Below, piece after piece: positions 7,043 to 14,443 of a stretch of DNA of 64,000 nucleotides. Position 1 is the first letter of the stretch, and every line of letters begins with the position of its first letter. Source of the DNA: Lysobacter ciconiae (lineage in GTDB: Bacteria > Pseudomonadota > Gammaproteobacteria > Xanthomonadales > Xanthomonadaceae). A model generated the notes under the pieces. That model made no database searches, was not told the origin of the DNA, and worked only from the letters and a program-made list of their open reading frames with translations. A program made the translations under genes and the position numbers. Location of the stretch: the NCBI RefSeq assembly GCF_015209725.1, contig NZ_CP063656.1, forward strand, positions 1,533,001 to 1,597,000, in the 5' to 3' direction.

Positions 7043-8239
7043 TTGGTGCTTAAGGTTTTTCTGAACCATTGTGCGGAAGACAAGGCGCTAGTCACGCCGT
7101 ACTTCAACAAGCTTAAGGCGCTCGGTTTTGAGCCATGGATCGACAAGAGGATTCTTCCCGGACAGGACTGGGATGAAGTGATCCAGCACGCCTTCAATGC
7201 TGCCGACGTCTATCTGATCTTCATGACCCCGCGTAGCGTCAGCAAGCGCGGCTATGTCCAAAGAGAAATCAGTGACGCATTGGACAAGCAGCGATACAAC
7301 TTGCCCGGAGACATCGGGCTGATCCCAATCCTGCTCGAGGACTGCGAAGTACCGGTAAAAATTTTAAGATCGCACCAGTACATCCGTTTGCCTGAGGGGT
7401 GGCAAGAGTTGGTTGAGTCGCTGGAACTGGCCGCACAGCAACGGAGTATCGCCATCCACACCGGCGTGGAGATGGACCCCTTTCGGATGTTCCTTCGCGA
7501 AGAGAAGCATCGGTGGGAAGGCCTTCCTGGCTACGAAGTGTCGATGAGATATCCGCATGTCGAGTCATCGCGAGTGCCCAACACCGCCGTCGAGCTCAAC
7601 GAATTCTTCGCGTCCCTGCGGCTGAATTCCTTGCTCAATGCCAGAAAGGCCAGGATCAATCAGGAGGAGGAACACTTCTCAAGCTGGGCCGGCGACCCGG
7701 ACTGGAAGCCGGCGAATTCATTCCATGTTTTCATCTCACCTAACTTGGCGAACCAATTCATCTTGAGCTTTAGCGTTCATGAGGATGGCATGTTTGCGGG
7801 CGCGGCTCATGGATTCATGTGGGTCGAAACACATAACTTCATGATCATTGATGATCAGCTAATCAAGATCAGTTTCGATGACTTTCTCTCCGAACCCCAT
7901 TCGGCTTACACCTCGATAACTGCGTTGGTTCGAGAGCGAGTGGCGAAGGAGTATGCGGGTCGATTCGATGGGGAGCTTAGTTCCGACGATCTAATTAGAG
8001 TACGTGAAGCGTTACCCAGCGATGGGACGATCTTCAGGAACTTCATCATTACCCCTATAGGGATCACTTTTCTGTACCCGCAAGGTGAGTTGTTCGGACA
8101 TGCGGCCGGCGCCTTTGGCGCCGATCTCTCGTTTAATGACCTCCGCCCGTGGTTGAAGCCCGGCGGGCCCCACACTTTCGCCCAACACGCCAGCGCGATT
8201 TCTTGGGACCCGGGGATAGACGATGAAGTCCACGAATAA
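7043..8239 (+). CDS. TIR-domain protein fused to RsiV/DUF3298-like domain
   Basis: A 398-residue soluble protein. Residues 3-125 form a TIR domain (start LKVFLNHCAEDK; helix with W32; QREISDAL with E75 at the position of the catalytic Glu of NAD-cleaving bacterial TIRs). Residues about 165-260 resemble the extracytoplasmic part of RsiV/PdaC proteins, with GAAHG at 253-257 in place of the usual GGAHG. Residues 262-375 look like DUF3298. No signal peptide or membrane helix is visible. AAGGGG at 7031-7036 serves TTG 7043 or GTG 7046. GC content is clearly lower than in the chromosomal genes. A role as a TIR effector with a sensing or ligand-binding C-terminus in phage defence is inferred from the architecture. 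Confidence 0.8.
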   Translation: MVLKVFLNHCAEDKALVTPYFNKLKALGFEPWIDKRILPGQDWDEVIQHAFNAADVYLIFMTPRSVSKRGYVQREISDALDKQRYNLPGDIGLIPILLEDCEVPVKILRSHQYIRLPEGWQELVESLELAAQQRSIAIHTGVEMDPFRMFLREEKHRWEGLPGYEVSMRYPHVESSRVPNTAVELNEFFASLRLNSLLNARKARINQEEEHFSSWAGDPDWKPANSFHVFISPNLANQFILSFSVHEDGMFAGAAHGFMWVETHNFMIIDDQLIKISFDDFLSEPHSAYTSITALVRERVAKEYAGRFDGELSSDDLIRVREALPSDGTIFRNFIITPIGITFLYPQGELFGHAAGAFGADLSFNDLRPWLKPGGPHTFAQHASAISWDPGIDDEVHE

Positions 8240-8285
8240 TATGAAGCCTACTAATCTGACCAAGCCTTCCGGCGAGAGGCCCTGA

Positions 8286-9146
8286 ATGTGTACCGCTGAA
8301 GCGCTTGCTAAGAGATTGGCTGAACGGGGACAGCCCACGCGGGAGGACTACCAGGCAGCTCTGGGTTGTCTGGACGAGGCCGTATGCGAAGCCATAGCCG
8401 TCGGACAAGCCCAAGCTGGGCGGATGGCGAGTCCTTGTGTGGGATACGCAACGTACGTCTTCGCCCGCATGTGTGGCCACGCTACGGCTGCCATTCGTGC
8501 CGTACCCCTGTCCCGATGGGCTGAAAACGACTATGAGGAATGGGGGTTCCATGTACTGGCATGCCATGCACGGGCGCTATTGGAAGGCAATCTGTACTTC
8601 CACTACCTCGTATCTCCGACAGACGAGGATCTAGAGGAGGGCAGAGCTAGAATCACACTGCTTCAGCTTAACGACTGCTGTACTCGCTTGAAGATGTTCA
8701 CGGACAATCAGGAGCAGCGACAGGGATTTGAGGGGCAGCGAGATGAGCTAGTTGCACGCTTGAAAGCAATTCCGTTCTTTCAACAATTGGCGCAGCCCGT
8801 GCAGGCACAATGTCTGTCTGGCAAGAAGGCTTGGTTCTTGGACCGGGCCCAGTTGGTGGAGATGGTGGGGATGGAGAAGGCGCAATTCGACATACTCTGG
8901 GACCTGTGGTCGCAGCACTCCCACATCCACCCTATGTCGTTCTACCGAATGGAAGCCAATGGCCGTGGTTCGGGGCTGGATAACGATACAGATCGAAGCT
9001 ACCTGACAACCGCGATGCTGATATGTACAGGGATACTGGAAGCGGCCACCGACAAGATGGTAGAAATTAGTCCTGACGTGGCTGGTGTACGCCAGGGGCT
9101 GAATTCTAAGTTCAGCCCTGGCCCGAAGAGTAATAGGCCGCAGTAG
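8286..9146 (+). CDS. Uncharacterised protein, DUF5677-like, partner of the TIR gene
   Basis: A 286-residue soluble protein beginning 46 bases after the TIR gene stop, with GAGAGG at 8274-8279 before the ATG. It is largely helical. The central stretch HARALLEGNLYFHYLV (about residues 94-109) and a later WSQHSHIHP (about 208-216) resemble DUF5677 proteins, which recur in defence islands without a known activity. Codon use and lower GC match the TIR gene, so the two probably moved together. Family assignment is by pattern only; a sensor, regulator or accessory factor for the TIR protein is possible. Confidence 0.65.
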   Translation: MCTAEALAKRLAERGQPTREDYQAALGCLDEAVCEAIAVGQAQAGRMASPCVGYATYVFARMCGHATAAIRAVPLSRWAENDYEEWGFHVLACHARALLEGNLYFHYLVSPTDEDLEEGRARITLLQLNDCCTRLKMFTDNQEQRQGFEGQRDELVARLKAIPFFQQLAQPVQAQCLSGKKAWFLDRAQLVEMVGMEKAQFDILWDLWSQHSHIHPMSFYRMEANGRGSGLDNDTDRSYLTTAMLICTGILEAATDKMVEISPDVAGVRQGLNSKFSPGPKSNRPQ

Positions 9147-9160
9147 CCTATAGATCGGAA

Positions 9161-9194
9161 GTGGAGTAGGAAGATTTATCGGGGGTAGGAGAGG
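9161..9194 (+). repeat. Right copy of the diverged direct repeat flanking the TIR gene pair
   Basis: Matches 6949-6982 at 27 of 34 positions with the identical core TTTATCGGGGGT at 9175-9186. It starts 15 bases after the stop of the DUF5677-like gene. Together with the left copy it encloses about 2.2 kb. Confidence 0.6.
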
Positions 9195-9541
9195 CGGCGC
9201 ACAATCCACAGCTGACGTACCCTGACGTTAACGTCGCCGAAGGTATGCGGCCGAGCTCGACGCGATAACGGTAAGCTTGCTATGACAGAAAGCGGGTCCG
9301 ACACGGCTGCTATAGATGTGAAACCTTGTTGCTAGCGATGACGGATAAGGCCCGTTAGTTCGCTATTTCGCACCCGCAAACCAGGTGCCAAAGTTGCGAT
9401 AAGGGATTCCACGATAAGCTGATCTGACTCGTTCGTGAGCGGGCCCAGTATGACTTCGCCCTGACTAAGAGCATTGGGTGCTAATGGCATGTCGATGAAG
9501 TGAGCCTTGGGGCCGAAGGGTCCCGGTAATCCCCCCACAGG
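9195..9541. other. Gene-poor stretch with a 12-bp palindrome and a possible gene remnant
   Basis: No intact gene is recognisable in these 347 bases. A perfect palindrome GACGTTAACGTC lies at 9224-9235. On the minus strand an open frame from 9538 to 9332 has protein-like composition (contains VILGPLTNESDQLIVESL) and runs from the edge of the IS element at 9542, so it may be the C-terminal remnant of a gene cut by that insertion. I recognise no family in it. Confidence 0.4.
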
Positions 9542-9594
9542 TTAGCTGACCCCAGAAGTGGAATTTTCTCGTACGCTTTCCCGAGGAGGTTCCA

Positions 9595-9861
9595 ATGAAG
9601 AAGTCCCGCTTCACCGACAGCCAGATCATCGCCGTGCTCAAGCAGGCACAGGCCGGCACGCCCGTCCCGGAGATATGCCGCGAACACGGCATCAGCTCGG
9701 CCACGTTCTACAAGTGGCGCAGCAAATTCGGCGGCATGGATGCGTCGATGATGTCCCAGCTCAAGGAGCTGCAGGACGAGAACCGGCGGCTGAAGAAGAT
9801 GTACGCCGACGCGCAGCTGAGCGCCGACCTGCTGAAGGAAGCGCTCTCAAAAAAATGGTGA
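9595..9861 (+). CDS. IS3-family transposase OrfA (IS A)
   Basis: An 88-residue helix-turn-helix protein (start MKKSRFTDSQIIAVLKQA) with a leucine-zipper-like tail. It recognises the IS ends and is normally fused to OrfB by -1 frameshifting. GAGGAGG lies seven bases before the ATG. The last codons run over the A7 slip site at 9849-9855 and stop at 9859-9861. Confidence 0.93.
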   Translation: MKKSRFTDSQIIAVLKQAQAGTPVPEICREHGISSATFYKWRSKFGGMDASMMSQLKELQDENRRLKKMYADAQLSADLLKEALSKKW

Positions 9862-10682
9862 GGCCATCTCAACGCCGGGAGATGGCCCGAACAGCGATCG
9901 AGGGCGGGCGCACGAACATTCGGCACGCCTGCCGGACCTTCGAATTGAGCGAGACCTGCTACCGCTACCAGGCCACGTCGTCGGACGAGAATGCACGCAT
10001 CGCCGACTGGCTGGTGCGGCTGACCACGGCGTATCGCGATTGGGGCTTTGGCCTGTGCTTCCTGCACCTGCGCAACGTCAAAGGCTTTGGCTGGAACCAC
10101 AAGCGGGTCTATCGCATCTACCGGGAGCTGGAGTTGAACCTGCGGATCAAGCCGAAGAAGCGCCTGGTGCGGGAGAAGCCCGAGCCGCTGGCCGTGCCCG
10201 ATACGATCAACCAGATCTGGTCCATGGATTTCATGCATGACCAGCTCAGCGACGGCCGGAGCTTCCGTCTGTTCAACGTGCTGGACGACTTCAACCGCGA
10301 AGGGCTGGGCATCGAAGTGGACCTGTCGCTGCCGGCAGCGCGGGTGATCCGTTCGCTGGAGCAGATCATCGAATGGCGCGGCAAACCCCGTGCGATCCGC
10401 TGCGACAACGGGCCGGAATACATTAGTGGCGCGCTGCTGGCCTGGGCCGAGCGACAGGGCATCCGGATTGAGCACATCCAGCCTGGGAAGCCACAGCAGA
10501 ACGCCTATATCGAACGCTACAACCGCACGGTGCGTTATGCCTGGCTGGCCCGGATCCTGTTCGACACCATCGAGCAGGTGCAGGACAAGGCCACGCGCTG
10601 GCTATGGACGTACAACCACGAGCGCCCCAACATGGCACTCGGCGGCATTACCCCGATACAGAAACTGGCACGTGCCGCTTAG
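9855..10682 (+). CDS. IS3-family transposase OrfB with DDE core (IS A)
   Basis: A 275-residue integrase-like catalytic part. The DDE residues are visible: D in SMDFMHD, D in CDNGPEY and E in QQNAYIERYNR (35 residues after the second D, the classical spacing). The ATG at 9855 coincides with the end of the A7 slip site, so the protein can be made alone or as an OrfAB fusion. The frame is intact, so the element may still be active. It ends 22 bases before the right element boundary. Confidence 0.92.
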   Translation: MVRPSQRREMARTAIEGGRTNIRHACRTFELSETCYRYQATSSDENARIADWLVRLTTAYRDWGFGLCFLHLRNVKGFGWNHKRVYRIYRELELNLRIKPKKRLVREKPEPLAVPDTINQIWSMDFMHDQLSDGRSFRLFNVLDDFNREGLGIEVDLSLPAARVIRSLEQIIEWRGKPRAIRCDNGPEYISGALLAWAERQGIRIEHIQPGKPQQNAYIERYNRTVRYAWLARILFDTIEQVQDKATRWLWTYNHERPNMALGGITPIQKLARAA

Positions 10683-10720
10683 CTCCACTTTTGGTGTCCG
10701 TTAAAAACGGGGGGAGGGTT

Positions 10721-11581
10721 CTACCCCGTTTCCACGGACGGTTTGATTAAGGCCTGAAACTCCCGATCACGCCGGGCAACTCTACGACGCATTCGCGGGT
10801 TGTGGAACCGCTCCAGATAGTCGAACAGATCGGCCCGCGCCTCGTCCCGGGTCCGGTAGTGAGTGCGGTGCACGCGCTCCCGCTTGAGCACCCCAAAGAA
10901 TCCTTCGCACGCCGCGTTGTCGCCGCAATGGCCAACCGCGCTCATGCTGCAGACCAGGGCGTTGCCGCCCAGAAACTTCTGGTACGTGCCGCTGATGAAC
11001 TGCCCGCCGCGATCCGAGTGCAGGATCACTTCGTTCTCGCCTTCCCGCTGCCACACCGCCATCTGCACGGCCCGCACGACCATGTGCCTGTCCTGGCGAT
11101 GGTGCATCGACCAGCCCATCACCCGTTTGCAGTACAGGTCCAGCACGACGCACAAGAACAGCTTGCCCTCGATCGTCACGATCTCGGTGATGTCCGTCAC
11201 CCACTTGGTCTCCGGCTCGAAGGCGTCGAAATCGCGTTCCAGCAGATTCTCGACCCCAACCGGTCGACTGCCCGGCTTCTGGCCAAAGCGACGCTTCTTG
11301 CGCTGCGGCAAGCCCTGAAGTCCGTTCGCCGCCATCAGTCGCGCCACCCGGTTGAGGCTGGCGCTTTCGCCCTCGTCGCCCAGGTCTTCGTGCATGCGCG
11401 GCGCGCCGAGAACGCCTTTGCTGTCCTCATGCATCTCCCGGATACGCACCAGCAAACGCGCGTTGTCCTGCGCCCGCAGTCCGGGCTTGCGCCCGGACCA
11501 GGCGTAGAAGCCGCTGGTCGACACTTCAAGGCAACGGCACATCATCCCGACGGGAAAGTCGCTGCGGCAGTACTCAATCAC
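10721..11581 (-). CDS. IS3-family transposase OrfB with DDE core (IS B)
   Basis: A 286-residue catalytic subunit. An HTH_21-type region (residues 40-95) is followed by the rve core with D in WVTDITEI, D in LHSDRGGQF and E in DNAACEGFFG. It starts at GTG 11581, overlapping the orfA stop as GTGA. An OrfAB fusion is also possible: T-TTA-AAA at 11632-11626 in the orfA frame is a plausible -1 slip site, and the -1 frame stays open from there into orfB. Confidence 0.92.
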   Translation of the reverse strand: MIEYCRSDFPVGMMCRCLEVSTSGFYAWSGRKPGLRAQDNARLLVRIREMHEDSKGVLGAPRMHEDLGDEGESASLNRVARLMAANGLQGLPQRKKRRFGQKPGSRPVGVENLLERDFDAFEPETKWVTDITEIVTIEGKLFLCVVLDLYCKRVMGWSMHHRQDRHMVVRAVQMAVWQREGENEVILHSDRGGQFISGTYQKFLGGNALVCSMSAVGHCGDNAACEGFFGVLKRERVHRTHYRTRDEARADLFDYLERFHNPRMRRRVARRDREFQALIKPSVETG

Positions 11582-11883
11582 CGCGTACCGTTCGGTGACT
11601 GCTTCGCGAAGTACGCCGCCGCGTCTTTTAAAAAATCACGCTCCTTGGTCACCCGCGTCAGCTCGCGCTTGAGGCGGGCGAGTTCCTCGTCGCGCGGGGT
11701 TCCACCGCCAGGAAAGGCTTTGGTTCCTCCGGCATCGGCCTCCCGCACCCAGCGGGTCAGCAGGGCCGGACCGACCCCGACCTCCAGAGCAATCTTTCGG
11801 CAGCTCGAATTCGACCGCCGGACCAGCTCGACGAGCTCGTGCTTGTACTCAGGGCTGTAACGCTTGCGCTTGGACATGGACAC
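11578..11883 (-). CDS. IS3-family transposase OrfA (IS B)
   Basis: A 101-residue HTH protein (start MSMSKRKRYSPEYKHELVEL; RDEELARLKRELTRV coiled segment near residues 70-85) that binds the IS ends. It overlaps orfB by four bases. The codons for FLK at 11634-11626 contain the putative slip site. The ATG at 11883 or the one two codons later could be used. Confidence 0.92.
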   Translation of the reverse strand: MSMSKRKRYSPEYKHELVELVRRSNSSCRKIALEVGVGPALLTRWVREADAGGTKAFPGGGTPRDEELARLKRELTRVTKERDFLKDAAAYFAKQSPNGTR

Positions 11884-12503
11884 TCCTCTGATCCAGTATG
11901 GATCTTAGTGAAAGTGTCCGCAGAATCGGGGTAGAACCCCGCTGCCCATTCGAGGTCGTTGGTCCAGCCTTCTGGACCTGGTGTGGCGTGAAGAATAAAC
12001 CTGACTTCTCTTTGAAAGGACCAATAAGTGTTCTTGAACGTCGCGAGTGAGGTCGTGCGCCCATTGATACGAAATCCATCTGGCGGAATCAATTCAATAC
12101 GCGCCTCGTACTCTGCGGCGATATCGTCGACGTAGGTGACGCGACTTAAGAACTGACTCTCTTCATCTATATGGTCTGGGGACAATGTATAGCCTTGTCC
12201 GCGCACCCGCATCATAGACGCAGGGTTTGACATTATTGGCACATGAGCGAAAGGCTGCCTTGGAAGCGAAATTCGCACGCCTTTCATCGCAGCCCCATAC
12301 ATCGCCCATTGAGCGATATCCTCTTCGACCTTCTCTACCCAGCAGCTTGCGAACAGCATCGTGCCGAAGTCGAAGTTGCCGATACGTTGCGCCTCTTGGG
12401 TGTCATCCAATGTGTCCAGCCGCCCGAATCGGATAGTCTTGTGACGGAGGATGGAGGCCAGTGCGCCGATACTGGTGTAGTGGTGTATCAGTTGGTCTTT
12501 CAT
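11757..12503 (-). pseudogene. DUF2971-family protein truncated by IS B
   Basis: Native sequence runs from the ATG at 12503 (alternative 12560, overlapping the upstream stop) to about 11940, giving about 188 residues, and then reads 61 codons of IS B sequence before a stop at 11757. The N-terminus (HHYTSIGALASILRHKTIRF, then LDTLDDTQEAQ) and the later YWSFQREVRF motif are typical of DUF2971, usually 230-300 residues long. The missing C-terminus suggests loss of function. It follows the DUF4209 gene directly on the same strand, so the two formed an operon. DUF2971 proteins are common in defence islands; the molecular role is unknown. Confidence 0.75.
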
Positions 12504-12553
12504 CTCACTGCGTTCTGGTGCAACTAGTTGCTCGCGCATCCCGTTAGATCTGC

Positions 12554-14356
12554 TCAGCATTCAGGGGCAAGAACTGCGGGATGATTGTGCCACGGGAAAA
12601 GGATCATCCTCCACAGCGTCCACCATAGGGACATGATCCCTGCGTTCCGCAGCTCGGCATCCGTCATCAGGCCATGGCAGTACGCATTGCGCAGATTGAA
12701 CCCTTCCGAGTTGGCCAGCAGGACGTGAAGTTCAAATACAAGGTTCTTGCCAAAAAAACGTTCGGCTTCCGGCATATCGAGCATTTCGCCCAGCGTCTTC
12801 TCGTGTTGCGTGCCATCTTCGCTCATGCCCGTTGTATGAGTTCCAATCCTTTTTAGTTGCGCGCGCACGAAAGGCTCTACCGCGGGAATTAGGTAGACCG
12901 ACACCGCAAGCCAGTCGGCGATGAAGCCCGAGAACAACCCCCTGGCTAGAGTCTCAGTTTGGCCACGCGGCGTGATGGGTGATGCTTCTACGATCTCCTT
13001 GACCACGTGGAATGATGGCTGATATTGGCTGTGCAGAGTGTTCACGACATGCGACACCATGACTGACGACCGCATGGGAATGTCGACTTCGTGGGCGCTA
13101 CTGATTGCGTGCAGACGAACTGACGCTGGGTCATTCAGATCGAGGGGTGGGCGCTGGGCAACAACCACTCCGTCCGCGTTGACGTGAGTGGTTGTGAACA
13201 TGCTTGCTAGCGGATGTTCGACATGCTGTTGCCGTACACGTTCCTCGATTTCTTCCAGATTCAGCCACTGCCCCGTGCGATAGGTCGCTCGAAGTAAAGC
13301 GGAGAAGAAATCGGGTGCTGCGATCTGCTCGTCGATCCACTTTACCCATTCGCTGACATCGGTGTTCGCGGAAAAATGGCCGAAATGGTCCATGGAAGCC
13401 CGTTCGTAGGTAGCAAGCCGATCTCGCAGATCCTGGATACGCGATGGCACCGCCTTGGCCTTGCGCAGGAGGCTTATGGCTTCGGTCATGTGCATTGGGG
13501 CGATCAGTGGTTGCTGCTCTGCGGCAAGTTCTGCAGCGCGCGCCATGGCCTCACCCTGGGCCATAAGCGACGCGTTGGCCTCCTTCGATTTACCCAATCG
13601 TTGATTCAGCCGATAGGCCTGCGCATGCCATCGCGCCGCTTCCTGAGGATCGTCGGCGTCCAAGGCGGCAGCCTTGGCTTCAATCTGGGGGAGGATGGCT
13701 TCGCAGGCGTGGCGATTACGATTAATCGCTTCGTCACACAGACGAAAAGCCAAGCCGGGCCAGTTGTTCTCGATCGAGTACGGAATTTCGTCGAGAATCA
13801 CGTTCCAGTATCGCTCCCACAACGCGGGATCCTTTTTGGCATACACCCAGAGCAAGACCAGGCTGCGTTGCAGTTCGTCGAGTCCACGAATCGCGTGCTC
13901 CGTACCAAATACCGACCCGACGTAGTCTAGGTAGGCGTCAACAGCCAACCGCCCCAAGCGCCAATCGGGAGGGATGCGTCCATCGGCCGTTACCGAAAGG
14001 TCGGCAAATCGTGCCTTGAGCCAAGGAGTTGGAGCCTCACGGGCAGCGCGTGCCAGAAGGGCCACATCGTTCTGGCCGAGGTCCTCCATGGACATGCTCC
14101 GGCCTTCGCTGCTTTGAAATACTGGCCCAAAGGGTGCGTGGGACGGGTGCCGCAGGTGCATGGAGATAGCGCCACCCAAGACCTGCATGGCCTTGGATAG
14201 AAGAGGTTGACCTTCTTCTTCGAGTTCCCTGGCCCTCTGGTAAAATTTCGTCGTCAATGACCAGGGGGCGGCGCCGTCTCCTTCCTCCCCGACCAACGAA
14301 ATCCAGTCAAGCGCAGCGTAGGTCTCATCGTCGATAGCCTCCTCTAGTACAGGCAT
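12554..14356 (-). CDS. DUF4209-family protein with HEPN-like RNxxxH motif
   Basis: A 600-residue soluble, mostly helical protein. The C-terminal part (about residues 475-590) matches DUF4209, with the diagnostic RNAYCHG around residues 565-571. R-x4-H is the active-site pattern of HEPN ribonucleases, so an RNA-cleaving toxin or defence effector is a reasonable inference. The N-terminal 450 residues are repeat-like helices that may sense or scaffold. No membrane segment is visible. It lies in the island between IS B and the integrase, upstream of the IS-truncated DUF2971 gene, its probable operon partner. Confidence 0.75.
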   Translation of the reverse strand: MPVLEEAIDDETYAALDWISLVGEEGDGAAPWSLTTKFYQRARELEEEGQPLLSKAMQVLGGAISMHLRHPSHAPFGPVFQSSEGRSMSMEDLGQNDVALLARAAREAPTPWLKARFADLSVTADGRIPPDWRLGRLAVDAYLDYVGSVFGTEHAIRGLDELQRSLVLLWVYAKKDPALWERYWNVILDEIPYSIENNWPGLAFRLCDEAINRNRHACEAILPQIEAKAAALDADDPQEAARWHAQAYRLNQRLGKSKEANASLMAQGEAMARAAELAAEQQPLIAPMHMTEAISLLRKAKAVPSRIQDLRDRLATYERASMDHFGHFSANTDVSEWVKWIDEQIAAPDFFSALLRATYRTGQWLNLEEIEERVRQQHVEHPLASMFTTTHVNADGVVVAQRPPLDLNDPASVRLHAISSAHEVDIPMRSSVMVSHVVNTLHSQYQPSFHVVKEIVEASPITPRGQTETLARGLFSGFIADWLAVSVYLIPAVEPFVRAQLKRIGTHTTGMSEDGTQHEKTLGEMLDMPEAERFFGKNLVFELHVLLANSEGFNLRNAYCHGLMTDAELRNAGIMSLWWTLWRMILFPWHNHPAVLAPEC

Positions 14357-14443
14357 GCACTTCTCCGATCGGTCGGTGTTGGTCGATATGAGGGATCACC
14401 ACTCTAACGGCGAGCCGTTCTAAGATTCTGCCGCCGCCTCTCG

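Larger units (their letters stand above)
9542..10704 (+). mobile_element. IS3-family insertion sequence A, apparently complete
   Basis: About 1163 bp carrying overlapping orfA and orfB on the plus strand. The imperfect terminal inverted repeats are 9542-9562 and 10684-10704 (17 of 21 pairs match, sharing AAGTGGA inward). A run of seven A at 9849-9855 forms an A-AAA-AAA slippery heptamer in the orfA frame, the usual -1 frameshift signal for making the OrfAB transposase. A second IS3 element begins about 12 bases after the right end. No clear target duplication was found. Confidence 0.85.
10716..11939 (-). mobile_element. IS3-family insertion sequence B, inserted in the DUF2971 gene
   Basis: About 1224 bp with orfA and orfB on the minus strand. 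The terminal inverted repeats share GGGTTCTACCCCG (10716-10728) and its complement (11927-11939), with further partial matches inward to CGGAC. The orfB stop lies inside the left repeat. The right end interrupts the C-terminal coding region of the DUF2971 gene at about 11940, and the lost 3' part is not found on the other side. The transposase family differs from that of element A. Confidence 0.85.

Noticed and set aside
10802..11860. 352-residue open frame antisense to the IS B transposase
   Set aside because: The opposite strand carries an intact IS3 OrfB with a DDE site.
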